IMG/VR virus record: IMGVR_UViG_3300023257_000008
Span: 124,001-188,000 of that record
Direction: 5' to 3' (one strand)
Length of the DNA: 64,000 bases
Source of the DNA: a virus
Part shown: one piece after another, positions 42,518 through 50,634 of the stretch
Layout: the number at the start of each line of letters is the position of its first letter
Numbering within the stretch: position 1 is the stretch's first letter
The notes under the pieces: generated by a model
What the model saw: the letters and a program-made list of their open reading frames with translations, nothing else
Told to the model about the DNA's origin: nothing
Databases searched by the model: none
Translations under genes and position numbers: made by a program

Positions 42518-43119
42518 TCGGTGTCCTCCGTGAGAAGGGCCGCAGTCTGGACGAGTTGTTCAACCACCGATTTCCGGGGCGTCCTTGTACCATCAAAACC
42601 GAGTTTTTCACAGGCAGCGAGACCGGCAGCGACGCAGTGTCCCACACGCTCCTGGAGGAGGGTGAAACCCGAACGGCCTGAGTCGTATCCAAAAGGGTAA
42701 AGAGCACGTCCCGCCGTCAAGAGGTGGTAGCAGACGCCTTCTCGGATTGTCTCAGGAAAAGCGAGCCACCCAAGAAGTACCCTGACATGGGGCATCACCC
42801 CGGCACAGGAAATTGCAGGGTCCATTACCGTGGTGTTCATGGTGATAAAGTTTCGTTGGTAGCTCGGGAAAAGGGGGCCTGGATCCGGGAGGTTCAGGTA
42901 AATCATCGCTGCCTGATGCGCCTCCATATTGAGGAGGTGCCGTTCCTCGAACACGGGCAGCACCCCTGCGATTTCCTCCAAGATTTTCAGGTGCTCCAGT
43001 CGAGCTTTGAGAAGCTGGTGGCCCACGTACTCCTGATACTGCTGGTCGGTGTCCTCCCACGAGGGGGGAGTGGTACCCTTTTCGATGGCAATGCCTTTCT
43101 TGGTGAATTTGACGGACAT
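42514..43119 (-). CDS. Hypothetical protein
   Basis: 201 residues, MSVKFTKKGIAIEKGTTPPSWEDTDQQYQEYVG...: mainly helical. AGGAGGTGTTCC precedes the ATG; a GAGTAG element (43140) lies upstream but lacks a clear distal half. Coupled to the beta-lactamase-fold gene, suggesting a shared task. Confidence 0.6.
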   Translation of the reverse strand: MSVKFTKKGIAIEKGTTPPSWEDTDQQYQEYVGHQLLKARLEHLKILEEIAGVLPVFEERHLLNMEAHQAAMIYLNLPDPGPLFPSYQRNFITMNTTVMDPAISCAGVMPHVRVLLGWLAFPETIREGVCYHLLTAGRALYPFGYDSGRSGFTLLQERVGHCVAAGLAACEKLGFDGTRTPRKSVVEQLVQTAALLTEDTE

Positions 43120-43148
43120 GGAACACCTCCTGACTTGGTCTACTCCAT

Positions 43149-43346
43149 TCAGCCGAAAAGCGACCCCGTGTGAGACCTTACGGACAACCCGATGAGACGT
43201 TTTAACCGCCCGTCCTTGCAGCGTCGTTCACAGGCATCTCGATCTAGGCACTCTATCACCGGGACGCCCCGGACACGGGTTTGCCGGAGAGCGCTCATTT
43301 TTTGAGTGGCCCCGCAGCATGTGCAGAAGCCCGTCTTCTCTAGCAT
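43149..43346 (-). CDS. Zinc-finger-like protein, 65 aa
   Basis: CTCCGATQK near the start and CLDRDACERRC in the middle: four to five Cys that can bind zinc. Unknown. Confidence 0.55.
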   Translation of the reverse strand: MLEKTGFCTCCGATQKMSALRQTRVRGVPVIECLDRDACERRCKDGRLKRLIGLSVRSHTGSLFG

Positions 43347-43353
43347 TTAGGGC

Positions 43354-43446
43354 CTACTCCTCGTCAATAATGGTCTGGGCCGTGTGGATCATTTCGGCCC
43401 CGAAGGCCACAAGGAAGGAACCAGCGAAATAAAGGAACAGGGGCAT
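43354..43446 (-). CDS. 30-residue membrane peptide
   Basis: Short frame from ATG 43446, after GGAGGCATTGAC, to TAG 43354: MPLFLYFAGSFLVAFGAEMI then HTAQTIIDEE. Hydrophobic helix with an acidic tail. The gene-dense context and good ribosome site support it. Confidence 0.55.
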   Translation of the reverse strand: MPLFLYFAGSFLVAFGAEMIHTAQTIIDEE

Positions 43447-43548
43447 GTCAATGCCTCCTCTGTTATTCGTATGATACCGGCGATGGTGGGGTTGTCTAGG
43501 CTTCGAACTTTTCCAGATGGGAGGTGCCCCTGGATTTACGCTTCAGGA

Positions 43549-43902
43549 CTACGTTTGGTTTTTGAAGGCTTCCTTGTCCAGTCTGAATCCAACGGCGGTA
43601 GCCTTCGTAATGTCCTCGCCTGTACGAGCCAGGCCCGTCAGAAAAATTATTTCACCCTTTGCAGCCACTGCATAACGGTTCCATCCCCACCAGCCGTAGA
43701 TGGCACTGCCACCCTTTACATGGAGGCAAGGTCTGAGCTTGTCAGTACCCTTCAAAGAGGTGTATCCGGCCTCCCAAACGTCCTTGAAGGCGTCAAAGGA
43801 ACAGTGCCCCATCCGCTCCTGGGTGCCAAGACGTCGGTAATCCTCGCCTTCTACCTCAATGAGTTTTTCAAAGGCATCAGGTTGGTATATGTAAACGGAC
43901 AT
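43549..43902 (-). CDS. Hypothetical protein
   Basis: 117 residues with GSAIYGWWGWNRYAVAAKGEIIF and a Phe-rich middle. GGAG site. Unknown. Confidence 0.6.
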   Translation of the reverse strand: MSVYIYQPDAFEKLIEVEGEDYRRLGTQERMGHCSFDAFKDVWEAGYTSLKGTDKLRPCLHVKGGSAIYGWWGWNRYAVAAKGEIIFLTGLARTGEDITKATAVGFRLDKEAFKNQT

Positions 43903-44268
43903 GTTGCGCTCCTCGGATTTCCCTAATGTAGCTTAGTCCCAACAGCACCATACCACAAGGTGCCGACAGTGCCATCCGGCCAAACGACCAGGACGGGGCG
44001 TTTCCGTTTTTGAGCATACCTGACGGTTGCCCATGTACCTGAGCGCTGTATCTCATGCATTGCTTTCGAGCACGCCACTAGAATTTGAGAGGCGTCTACA
44101 ATGTCATGGTCACGGACGGTATAGGGTTTGAGGGGATGGGTTTCATCAGCTACACAGTAGGCTCGGTTTTTCGGGTTTTCAGGCGGGTGTGTGACACGGT
44201 ACAAACCAAGCTCCTCAGCAACAGAGTCAGCCTCAGAATCTGCCCCCACACAATCCCCATGGTGGAGG

Positions 44269-44619
44269 GTACTTGACAGTACCCCTCAAACTTACTAAAG
44301 TCTAACTATTCCTGCTTGAAACAGGGAGCTGTTGTGGCAGGAAGGCTTATGCTGATTGGGTAGGAGGTTCTGGTGTGCCCAGATGTTCTGGGAATGAACA
44401 CACCAAAGCTGGCGATCATCCACGAGGCGTAAAACGAGTGCTGAGAGAGCGATTCCGTCTTCGACGGACCAGTTCCTTAGGATTCGGGCGATTAGAGCGG
44501 TCGTCAATCGAGCCCTTACCGTTGGGCCGGAGGTTTACTACCGAGGTACTTGGGTCACCAAGATTCGGCACAGCTTCAAACTTGATGCCTGTTACATTTT
44601 AGCAGGTTTTAAGGAACGG
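44269..44619 (+). mobile_element. 351-bp TnpB-less element carrying promoter and omega RNA
   Basis: Left end GTACTTGACAG after GG; TTGACA, 17 bases, TAAAGT promoter; then the last ~290 bases of the IS607-family tnpB/omega-RNA region; right end AAGGAACGG. No tnpB or recombinase. Same length as the copy at 61645-61995. Excision restores the host frame. Confidence 0.8.
44330..44619 (+). ncRNA. Putative stand-alone omega RNA
   Basis: The RNA-coding end of the family, with its own promoter at 44273-44301. The guide would begin TTGAGTACCTCC, from the interrupted gene. It would need TnpB supplied in trans by the copies at 8.6 or 28.7 kb. Confidence 0.5.
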
Positions 44620-44676
44620 TTGAGTACCTCCTCGGGGCAGTCAAGGATAGCAGCAGCATCGGTTCGTGTCATTGAT

Positions 44677-44940
44677 TCAGTCATCTGCTTCCTCTTCCGC
44701 TTTCAGGCGTTTCAGTTCCGCCTTCCGAACCTGACGCTTCAACGCTCGTCCGTTGGGACAGATGCAGAAGCCCTTGAGACGGGCATCCCACCCCGGTACC
44801 GGCTGATCAAGGCGTCCGCTGCACCCACAGAGGCCACAGATGGGGACCGTCATGTTGGCACTGTGGACCTTCGGGTCGAACCATTTTGGGAGTGTCCGTA
44901 CAATGAACTCGTACCAGAGGGGATCTCGCTTTGAAGCCAT
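44677..44940 (-). CDS. Hypothetical zinc-binding protein, 87 aa
   Basis: MASKRDPLWYEFIVRTLPKW... CGLCGCSGR...FCICPNG, then a basic helix. Zinc knuckle likely. Stop lies 4 bases before the ATG of the interrupted SLOG-like gene. Confidence 0.6.
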   Translation of the reverse strand: MASKRDPLWYEFIVRTLPKWFDPKVHSANMTVPICGLCGCSGRLDQPVPGWDARLKGFCICPNGRALKRQVRKAELKRLKAEEEADD

Positions 44941-44944
44941 CGGA

Positions 44945-45412
44945 CTAACCCCCCGCTGCGGTGCCACCACCCTGAGTGGACGGCTGTGGGGGTAGCATTC
45001 CCTGGAGGAGTGCCGGACAGGCTGAGGCTGGAACCACGACCCACCCCGTGTCCGTGTGCATCTCACACCGGGTGGCGCTCCCAACCCCAACGACCTGGAG
45101 TTTCCCGTCCACAGCGCCTCCGGTGTTGCTTACGGGGGGCGGCGGGCAGGGCACCTTGATCACCTTCTCCTCCACCACGGTCTCGACCTTGGTGACGACC
45201 AGGGGGTCCATCGCTTCGAGGGTGTCCACTGCCTTGCCGAGGCCCCACACCACTACGAAGGCAGTGATGATTAGCAGAGCGGATGCGCTGAGGCTCAGCC
45301 AAAAGGCCAGCCCTTTTAGGTACTCACCCTTCTTGTAGAGGTCGAGCCGTTCCCGCCGGTTCCGTTGTAGTTTAGCGTAGAAAACCTGGTCCCTTTCGGT
45401 CTGGTCCGTCAT
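44945..45412 (-). CDS. Membrane-anchored protein with Pro-rich exterior
   Basis: 155 residues: basic N-terminus, one membrane helix (SASALLIITAFVVVWGLG), a heptad-like segment, PCPPPPV, then two Cys (TRCEMH, SACPAL). Spanin-like or a surface protein are possibilities; neither is proven. Confidence 0.6.
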   Translation of the reverse strand: MTDQTERDQVFYAKLQRNRRERLDLYKKGEYLKGLAFWLSLSASALLIITAFVVVWGLGKAVDTLEAMDPLVVTKVETVVEEKVIKVPCPPPPVSNTGGAVDGKLQVVGVGSATRCEMHTDTGWVVVPASACPALLQGMLPPQPSTQGGGTAAGG

Positions 45413-45424
45413 CCTTTATTCTCC

Positions 45425-45691
45425 TCAGGTCCCTAGCAGGGGCCATAGTGTTTGGGTTGTCAACCAAAAGCCGTAGAGCGGTGTCACCAGCATCAGGAAG
45501 GTCAGGCACATGTTGATTATGTACATTGGCCATACCAGGAGGATTCGTTCAACGGAATACTTGTGATAAACCGGGTTGCGACACAGACTGTCGAGAAACT
45601 GTGTCACAGGGGGCAGGATCATCCTGTTGAAAGCGAAAACGATGAAACCAAAAAGCACCCACACTCCCGCTATTGCCAGTTCCATCCACAT
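45425..45691 (-). CDS. Small membrane protein
   Basis: 88 residues with two hydrophobic helices (AGVWVLFGFIVFAF, MYIINMCLTFLMLV). AAGGAG precedes ATG 45691. It may pair with the following membrane protein gene. Confidence 0.6.
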   Translation of the reverse strand: MWMELAIAGVWVLFGFIVFAFNRMILPPVTQFLDSLCRNPVYHKYSVERILLVWPMYIINMCLTFLMLVTPLYGFWLTTQTLWPLLGT

Positions 45692-45739
45692 GGTCGTCTC
45701 CTTGTTTCAGCGGGGCCTCACATCCCCCAGTTACTTGAT

Positions 45740-45766
45740 CTACTCCTACAGGCACACAGGATGATC
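45740..45766 (-). promoter_or_regulatory. Bipartite promoter (14-base spacer) for 45425-45691
   Basis: GATCATC and GAGTAG separated by 14 instead of 13 bases, overlapping the end of the XRE-type gene. Confidence 0.55.
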
Positions 45767-46240
45767 CGAGGTTTCCTCTGCCGTCCCCTGAACGGAGCAC
45801 TTGGCGCTCCGTAGTATGCGATACAGGCGTATTTCCTCGAAGGGGAATGTCATGGGCAGTACCCGCACACCCCACATCAGCGACCCGTCGTCCTGCATAA
45901 TGGGGCAACACTCCGCTTTGACTTCGCCCCGCTCACGGAACTCATACTCCCAGATGCTGATCTGGACCCACTTGGCATTGTCCTTGGGATCAGCATCGTT
46001 GTCCCTCAGTAGTGCATACAACTCAGGGAGGGGCAACTGCTGGAGGTAGTCCAGGCGAACCCTGTCCGCAATCGTCAGGGAGCGGCGGGGTGTCCCGTCC
46101 GGGAGCCTCTGCTCACTGTGTGCCATCGTGGTAGAACGCTGACCCACGTACCCCATGAGGACACCGAGGGCATGTTGATTGAGGCCACGTTTCTCTCGGA
46201 AGGTTTTGACTGTTTCCGGCGTCCACTTTTCCTGGCTCAT
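45746..46240 (-). CDS. XRE-type HTH regulator
   Basis: 164 residues: ETVKTFREKRGLNQHALGVL then a second helix region (YVGQRSTTMAHSEQ) forms an N-terminal Cro/CI-like HTH. The C-terminal domain is unassigned. A candidate transcriptional regulator, one of few in the window. Confidence 0.7.
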   Translation of the reverse strand: MSQEKWTPETVKTFREKRGLNQHALGVLMGYVGQRSTTMAHSEQRLPDGTPRRSLTIADRVRLDYLQQLPLPELYALLRDNDADPKDNAKWVQISIWEYEFRERGEVKAECCPIMQDDGSLMWGVRVLPMTFPFEEIRLYRILRSAKCSVQGTAEETSDHPVCL

Positions 46241-46518
46241 GTCGTCTCTCCCGTTTGTTCCTGTGCTCCGTTGATGAGGGCGGCGACCCGAGTCAGGGAC
46301 TTCAGGAACCGTCGCTCCAGGCCCTTGATAGCGTGGGCTTCCGTTTTCCCATATGCCAGTTTGCTGACCGTTGAGGCAGAGAAGGTTGTGCCGTCCTCAT
46401 GGGAAAACTGGAAAACACCACGGCCAGCCACCGACCAGGAGTTGCCACGCTCCTCAGGGTCCGTGTGCTCGACCCAGTAGGTCACCCGCCCGTCCTGGGT
46501 CTTGTTCGTTTTACGCAC
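46237..46518 (-). CDS. Hypothetical protein
   Basis: 93 residues, strand-rich then helical (AHAIKGLERRFLKSLTRVAALI). Overlaps the start of the XRE-type gene by 4 bases. Unknown. Confidence 0.55.
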   Translation of the reverse strand: MRKTNKTQDGRVTYWVEHTDPEERGNSWSVAGRGVFQFSHEDGTTFSASTVSKLAYGKTEAHAIKGLERRFLKSLTRVAALINGAQEQTGETT

Positions 46519-46520
46519 GA

Positions 46521-46763
46521 TCAGTCTCCCCGTTTCTTGTCCAGTGTCCTACTGATCTGCAGGATTCGGACCACCGTCCCCCCAGGGGACACCTTGAGAT
46601 GACCCTGGTCCAGAGGGAACCGGGCCGGTGCCTCCGTAGACCCATCAGCACCGATAGCACCAATCAGCCAAGGAACACTCAACAGGTCTCCCACCGTCAC
46701 ATCCTGAGCTGCCTTCCAGGTCATGTCGGCCATGAGAACCTTATGCTGTCCTGTGATCATCAT
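46521..46763 (-). CDS. Hint-like small protein
   Basis: 80 residues: MMITGQHKVLMADMTWKAAQDVTVGDLLSV resembles intein/Hint block B and the following strand (TxxHxVL...W..A.D...GD.L). There is no block A cysteine, no block F/G and no extein. It may be a relic of a Hint domain or chance similarity. Confidence 0.5.
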   Translation of the reverse strand: MMITGQHKVLMADMTWKAAQDVTVGDLLSVPWLIGAIGADGSTEAPARFPLDQGHLKVSPGGTVVRILQISRTLDKKRGD

Positions 46764-46791
46764 TGGCTTGTCTCCTTGTCCTGTAACTGTG

Positions 46792-47415
46792 TCATTGCCG
46801 GGGCCATTCTTGGAGAGACCAATTGGCCCAACGGTGCGTCAAAAGTGGTGCCGATGAGCAGGCGTATTCATGCCATCGTTTGGTTTTCATCAGGTCCCAG
46901 TCCGCTGCCTCCAATTCGCCGTCAAATTGTCGAATGAAGGCAAGTACTCTGGGGTGTTTGCGCCATCCCTTTGTGTGGTATTTGTTCATGATGGGAGCAA
47001 ATCTTCGTTCTCCCCGAGTAATAGCCTCGGGGACAATACACGTTACGGCATCCCCGGCATCCCCGCAGTTCCCACAACCACAAGGACGAAAGACAAAGCG
47101 AACATCCAAGTACCACTGACTGATCGTGTATTCCAAGGCATCCTCATCATCGAGGTTGTCTGGGTTGATGGGGTTTTTGAGGATGTCATCACTGAAGTTT
47201 GCGATGATCATATCAAACAGGTCAAGCCCTTCCCGCTGCCAGGGACCTTCGGGCCAAGTGTGATGGCCTTTACCTCCAGGCAACCGAGCGGCCATCTCCT
47301 TTATTTCCTCGTCCGTGACGAGTTCCGGGTGGTCAATGAACTTCCGATCCAGCGGATCCTTCATCTGGTTAAAGGCAAACTGAAGCGTGCCCGGCCCTGG
47401 TATGACATTGTCCAT
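46792..47415 (-). CDS. Hypothetical protein, paralogue of 48089-48715
   Basis: 207 residues: VIPGPGTLQFAFNQMKDP, W..GPW.R.GLD, CGCGNCGDAG, then ITRGERRFAPIMNK and WRKHPRVLAFIRQFDGEL. All these recur in the gene at 48089 in the same order. The pair flanks the sigma factor gene. Function unknown. Confidence 0.7.
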   Translation of the reverse strand: MDNVIPGPGTLQFAFNQMKDPLDRKFIDHPELVTDEEIKEMAARLPGGKGHHTWPEGPWQREGLDLFDMIIANFSDDILKNPINPDNLDDEDALEYTISQWYLDVRFVFRPCGCGNCGDAGDAVTCIVPEAITRGERRFAPIMNKYHTKGWRKHPRVLAFIRQFDGELEAADWDLMKTKRWHEYACSSAPLLTHRWANWSLQEWPRQ

Positions 47416-47448
47416 CAGTCATCCTCTAAGTCTAGTGCCTCATCCACA

Positions 47449-47474
47449 CTACTCTGCCGCCGCCACAGATGATC
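47449..47474 (-). promoter_or_regulatory. Bipartite promoter for 46792-47415
   Basis: GGGATCATC, 13 bases, GAGTAG, immediately after the sigma factor gene's stop. Confidence 0.7.
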
Positions 47475-47477
47475 CCG

Positions 47478-48089
47478 TCAACTGCAAAGGGCCTCCCGGA
47501 AGGGCTGAAACTCCCGACGAACACGCTGGAGAACACGACCGATCCGACCCTTAGTAGAACCGAACTCTGCGGCTATCTCAGTCTGGCTGTAACCTTCAAC
47601 CCTTCGTTTGATGATAGCCACGTACCGTTCAGCGTTGTCCGGAAAGATCTGAGTGCAAACGGACTCCACAAGCTCCATTTGACAACCCGCTGTCCATTGG
47701 CTGTTCGACGGGTCCACTTCATACGATGTGGGCGGCTGTGGTGCTGTGGTTTTGCCTTGCCACTCCCATTTTGTCTGTGCCCCCAGGCTGCTACGGGGAA
47801 CTACGTCTTGACCGGCTCGTTGGAGCCACTTGATGGCCTTACGGGCTATAAACAGACCTAGTCGGTCTAAGGTCAGAGAGCTTTTCAGTTCCTCCCCTTC
47901 CCGGTGAATGAAGAAGCGAAGAGCATCGACATGAATGAATTGTATGGCCGTGTCCTGGATCACGTCCTCCACATCACTTGAAGGGATGGGCACCGCCCAG
48001 GTACGGAGACCGTAATGTCCCGCTTCCTGAAAGGTCTGCCAGTTCTGTCCCAACCACTGGCTGGTGACGTTTGTAGCCTCAGTGTTCAT
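47478..48089 (-). CDS. ECF-like RNA polymerase sigma factor
   Basis: 203 residues. Region 2-like SSDVEDVIQDTAIQFIHV (as in the ECF DAEDxVQxxF motif) and C-terminal region 4.2-like GYSQTEIAAEFGSTKGRIGR then VLQRVRREF. ATG 48089 overlaps the stop of the upstream gene by one base. Sigma factors direct host RNA polymerase; the many GATCATC-N13-GAGTAG sites have ECF-type geometry, so this is the natural candidate to read them (inference). Confidence 0.75.
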   Translation of the reverse strand: MNTEATNVTSQWLGQNWQTFQEAGHYGLRTWAVPIPSSDVEDVIQDTAIQFIHVDALRFFIHREGEELKSSLTLDRLGLFIARKAIKWLQRAGQDVVPRSSLGAQTKWEWQGKTTAPQPPTSYEVDPSNSQWTAGCQMELVESVCTQIFPDNAERYVAIIKRRVEGYSQTEIAAEFGSTKGRIGRVLQRVRREFQPFREALCS

Positions 48090-48715
48090 CACCAACTGTA
48101 CTCCCGAGGCCATTCCCGAAGGGTCCATTCCTTTCCGATTGGCCCGGTTGCCTCAGGTGCTGTATCCCCAGCGTAGTTGTCCCCCCGTGCCGTCCGCATG
48201 AGATCGTTGCCTGCTGCCTTCAGTTCCTGGTCAAACTTGGCAATGAGGGCCAGCACTTTAGGCTGTTTTCTCCACCCCCGTGGCAGGCGTTTGTTCATTA
48301 CGGCTGCGTAGTGCCTTTCACCACGGGCAATTGCAGCGGGCGCTGTCATCGTTTTTGCCTCTCCAATCTGCATGCAGTTTTGGCACCCACACTCTTGGAA
48401 TGCGAGTCTCACACCTCGGTACCACTCCCAGATTGTGTTCTCCAGGTATTCATCTGTCTCCTTATCACAGGAGCCAAAAACCGTAGTGTCCTTCAAATAA
48501 TCAAGGGCGAGCATATCCGGGTCGTCCCGTTTCCAGGGGCCATGACCCCAAGGCACATGCTCAGGACCAGGAAGCCCCATCTTTTCCCTCAGATGATTTT
48601 GGTCTTCAGGGGTGAGGGGCTGCTGGTCCTTAACCTTTTGCAACACCGGATCATTTATGCTGTCCAGCGCAAACTGAAGCGTCCCTGGTCCTGGTACGAC
48701 CTCACCCATCGTCAC
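48089..48715 (-). CDS. Hypothetical protein, paralogue of 46792-47415
   Basis: 208 residues with VVPGPGTLQFALDSINDP, WGHGPWKR, CGCQNC, RGERHYAAVMNK and WRKQPKVLALIAKFDQEL. The stop overlaps the sigma factor start; the ATG overlaps the end of ligA. One CxxxC-type metal site is plausible. Confidence 0.7.
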   Translation of the reverse strand: MTMGEVVPGPGTLQFALDSINDPVLQKVKDQQPLTPEDQNHLREKMGLPGPEHVPWGHGPWKRDDPDMLALDYLKDTTVFGSCDKETDEYLENTIWEWYRGVRLAFQECGCQNCMQIGEAKTMTAPAAIARGERHYAAVMNKRLPRGWRKQPKVLALIAKFDQELKAAGNDLMRTARGDNYAGDTAPEATGPIGKEWTLREWPREYSW

Positions 48716-50577
48716 ACCCCCGCCAGCTTGTACGCCTCGTCCAAGCCGATCACCTTCACGCCGTACTGCTTGGCCTTTTTCGCTTTGCCCGAGGTACTGT
48801 CCGGGTCCAGGGCGATCAGGTAGGATAGTTTCTTGGACACGCTGCCCTTCATTGTGCCACCCGCCTTTTCGATAGCATCGAGCAGGGCGGGTTCACGGGT
48901 GCCAGTCAGGCAAAAGGTCATCCCGAGCAACGGCCCGGAGATGTCCTGGATGGTGATGTCGGCTCCGCCAAGGTCTTGCGTGGCCCGCAACTTGACGATC
49001 AGCCCGGCCTTGGCAGCAAATCCCGTCACGAAGGCCAGCGCTTTCGTGTCCCCCATTCCAGGGATGCTGGCAACTGCCGGGAGGGTCTTGCCCCTGGTGA
49101 CGATGGGAACATGCACCTTGGCCTTGAAGAGCAGGTTCAGGGTGGTGTATCCAGCGTCCACAACCACCTTGGCCATGCTGCGCCCGATCAGGGGGATACC
49201 CAGGCTCCCTATCAGGACGTGCAGGGGCAGCGTCTTCTTGGCGTTAAGGTTCCTGAGGGCTTTGTCCGCCGAGCCGCCGACACGCCGTCCGCTCAACTCC
49301 AGGGAGGCGACCTCGTCCAGGTCCAGGTTGTAGAGGTCAGCGATGTCCATTGGGGCGTTGCGTATCCGTTCCTGATCCGCTGCCGGGAGGGTCTTCACGT
49401 CATCCTTCTTTACGCCGAAGGTGACTTCAAACACTTCCTCGGTGAGGGTGAAAGGGAACGCATCCACCATTGCGTCGATCAGGGTCTCGCCAACGTGTAG
49501 GACACCGAGCTTCTTGACCCAGCGTCTGATGGCCCCGGTTGCCTGGGCGGGGCACTCCTCGCTGCGGCACACAAGGTACTCGCCGTCCCGCACCAAGGCT
49601 CCCTGGCAGGAGGGGCACTGGGTCGGGGTGCGGAGTCCCGTGCCTGTACCGAACTTGTTCAGGACTTCCTCTACATAGGGGATAACATCATTTCTGCGAG
49701 AAACGAGAATTGCGTCGCCGGGTACCGGAACAGTGGCTTTGCCCCACAGCCCTTCGATGTTGCTGATGTTGTGAAGGCTCGCCTGTTTGACGTTCGCCCC
49801 TGCGAGGTTCACAACGTCAAATTCGGCCACCGGGGTGATGCGCCCGCTGTTGCCTACCTGCCAACGGATGCTCCGCAGCGTGGTCGGCTTGGACTCATGA
49901 GGAAACTTATAAGCGCAGGCACCCTTGGGGCGGTTGTTCAGTTCCCCAAGCATCGCACGGGCGTTGGCGTCAGCCACCTCGATCACCAGCCCGTCGATAT
50001 CGTAACCCAGGCTCTTCCTGACGGTGGCGATGTAGTCCTGGTAGAGGGCCTCCACTGCTGCCAGTCCCTTGTACTCACCCCAGCGGGGTACCTGGAAGCC
50101 CATCGTGGCCAGGGCCTTCAACTCGGCGCTCTTGGACGCCATCGGGCGACCACCGGGCAGGAGTTGATAGCAGATAACCGTCAGGAAGGCACATTTGCTG
50201 TTGTCAGTTTGACGTTTCGCAGTGCCGCTCGCCGTGTTACGGGGGTTGGATTCGCCCTTGAAGTGGGTGACGAAGTCATCGTGGGTCACCACAACCTCGG
50301 CCCGCACCCACACATCGTCTGGGGTGGGGGTGCCATCCGGTAACGTCGGGGGCAGTACCTTGACTGCACCCTTCATCAGCAGGACGTTCCGGGTGATATC
50401 CTCGCCTATCGTCCCGTCGCCCCGTGTCAGCGCCTGCACTAGCTTCCTGTTTTCGTATCTCATCCCACAGTTGTGTGCTAAAATTCCAGGCCCCACAAAG
50501 TAACAGGACGTATTGCGGATTGTCAGATCAAAGGCTCTTCTGGGTCCCGGTACTTTCTCAACGGATGCAACTCGCAT
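48712..50577 (-). CDS. ligA: NAD-dependent DNA ligase, C-terminal extein with split-intein C half
   Basis: Residues 1-36 are an intein C-fragment: block F RRAFDLTIRNTSCYFVG and block G GILAHN, followed by the +1 Cys. The ligase resumes at CGMRYENRKLVQALTRGDG. It then has the OB fold, the four-Cys zinc finger (CPSCQGALV...CRSEECPAQ), HhH motifs (SIPGMGDTKAL) and a BRCT domain (LLGMTFCLTGTREP). Trans-splicing with the product of 51630-52265 would give a 691-residue ligase, normal LigA length. Promoter at 50609-50634. Confidence 0.9.
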   Translation of the reverse strand: MRVASVEKVPGPRRAFDLTIRNTSCYFVGPGILAHNCGMRYENRKLVQALTRGDGTIGEDITRNVLLMKGAVKVLPPTLPDGTPTPDDVWVRAEVVVTHDDFVTHFKGESNPRNTASGTAKRQTDNSKCAFLTVICYQLLPGGRPMASKSAELKALATMGFQVPRWGEYKGLAAVEALYQDYIATVRKSLGYDIDGLVIEVADANARAMLGELNNRPKGACAYKFPHESKPTTLRSIRWQVGNSGRITPVAEFDVVNLAGANVKQASLHNISNIEGLWGKATVPVPGDAILVSRRNDVIPYVEEVLNKFGTGTGLRTPTQCPSCQGALVRDGEYLVCRSEECPAQATGAIRRWVKKLGVLHVGETLIDAMVDAFPFTLTEEVFEVTFGVKKDDVKTLPAADQERIRNAPMDIADLYNLDLDEVASLELSGRRVGGSADKALRNLNAKKTLPLHVLIGSLGIPLIGRSMAKVVVDAGYTTLNLLFKAKVHVPIVTRGKTLPAVASIPGMGDTKALAFVTGFAAKAGLIVKLRATQDLGGADITIQDISGPLLGMTFCLTGTREPALLDAIEKAGGTMKGSVSKKLSYLIALDPDSTSGKAKKAKQYGVKVIGLDEAYKLAGV

Positions 50578-50608
50578 TGTAGACCTCGTTTGATGACCGT
50601 CACTAGGT

Positions 50609-50634
50609 CTACTCTGTGGGGTCCGCAGATGATC
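50609..50634 (-). promoter_or_regulatory. Bipartite promoter for the ligA 3' half
   Basis: GATCATC-N13-GAGTAG lying inside the last codons of the homing endonuclease gene (GSSADPTE plus TAG). It lets the second ligA piece be transcribed on its own. Confidence 0.7.

Larger units (their letters stand above)
43923..44672 (-). pseudogene. SLOG-like protein gene interrupted by a 351-bp omega-RNA element
   Basis: The 5' part (44620-44672, MTRTDAAAILDCPEEVLN) and 3' part (43923-44268) join across a single GG to give 132 codons plus stop with no other change. The product ends SQILVACSKAMHEIQRSGTW then RYAQKRKRPVLVVWPDG, the pattern of SLOG/YspA-like Rossmann proteins that bind nucleotide-related ligands (D.LIA, SGTW.T..A, PV.V..PDG). 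As it stands, the gene is broken. Confidence 0.7.
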
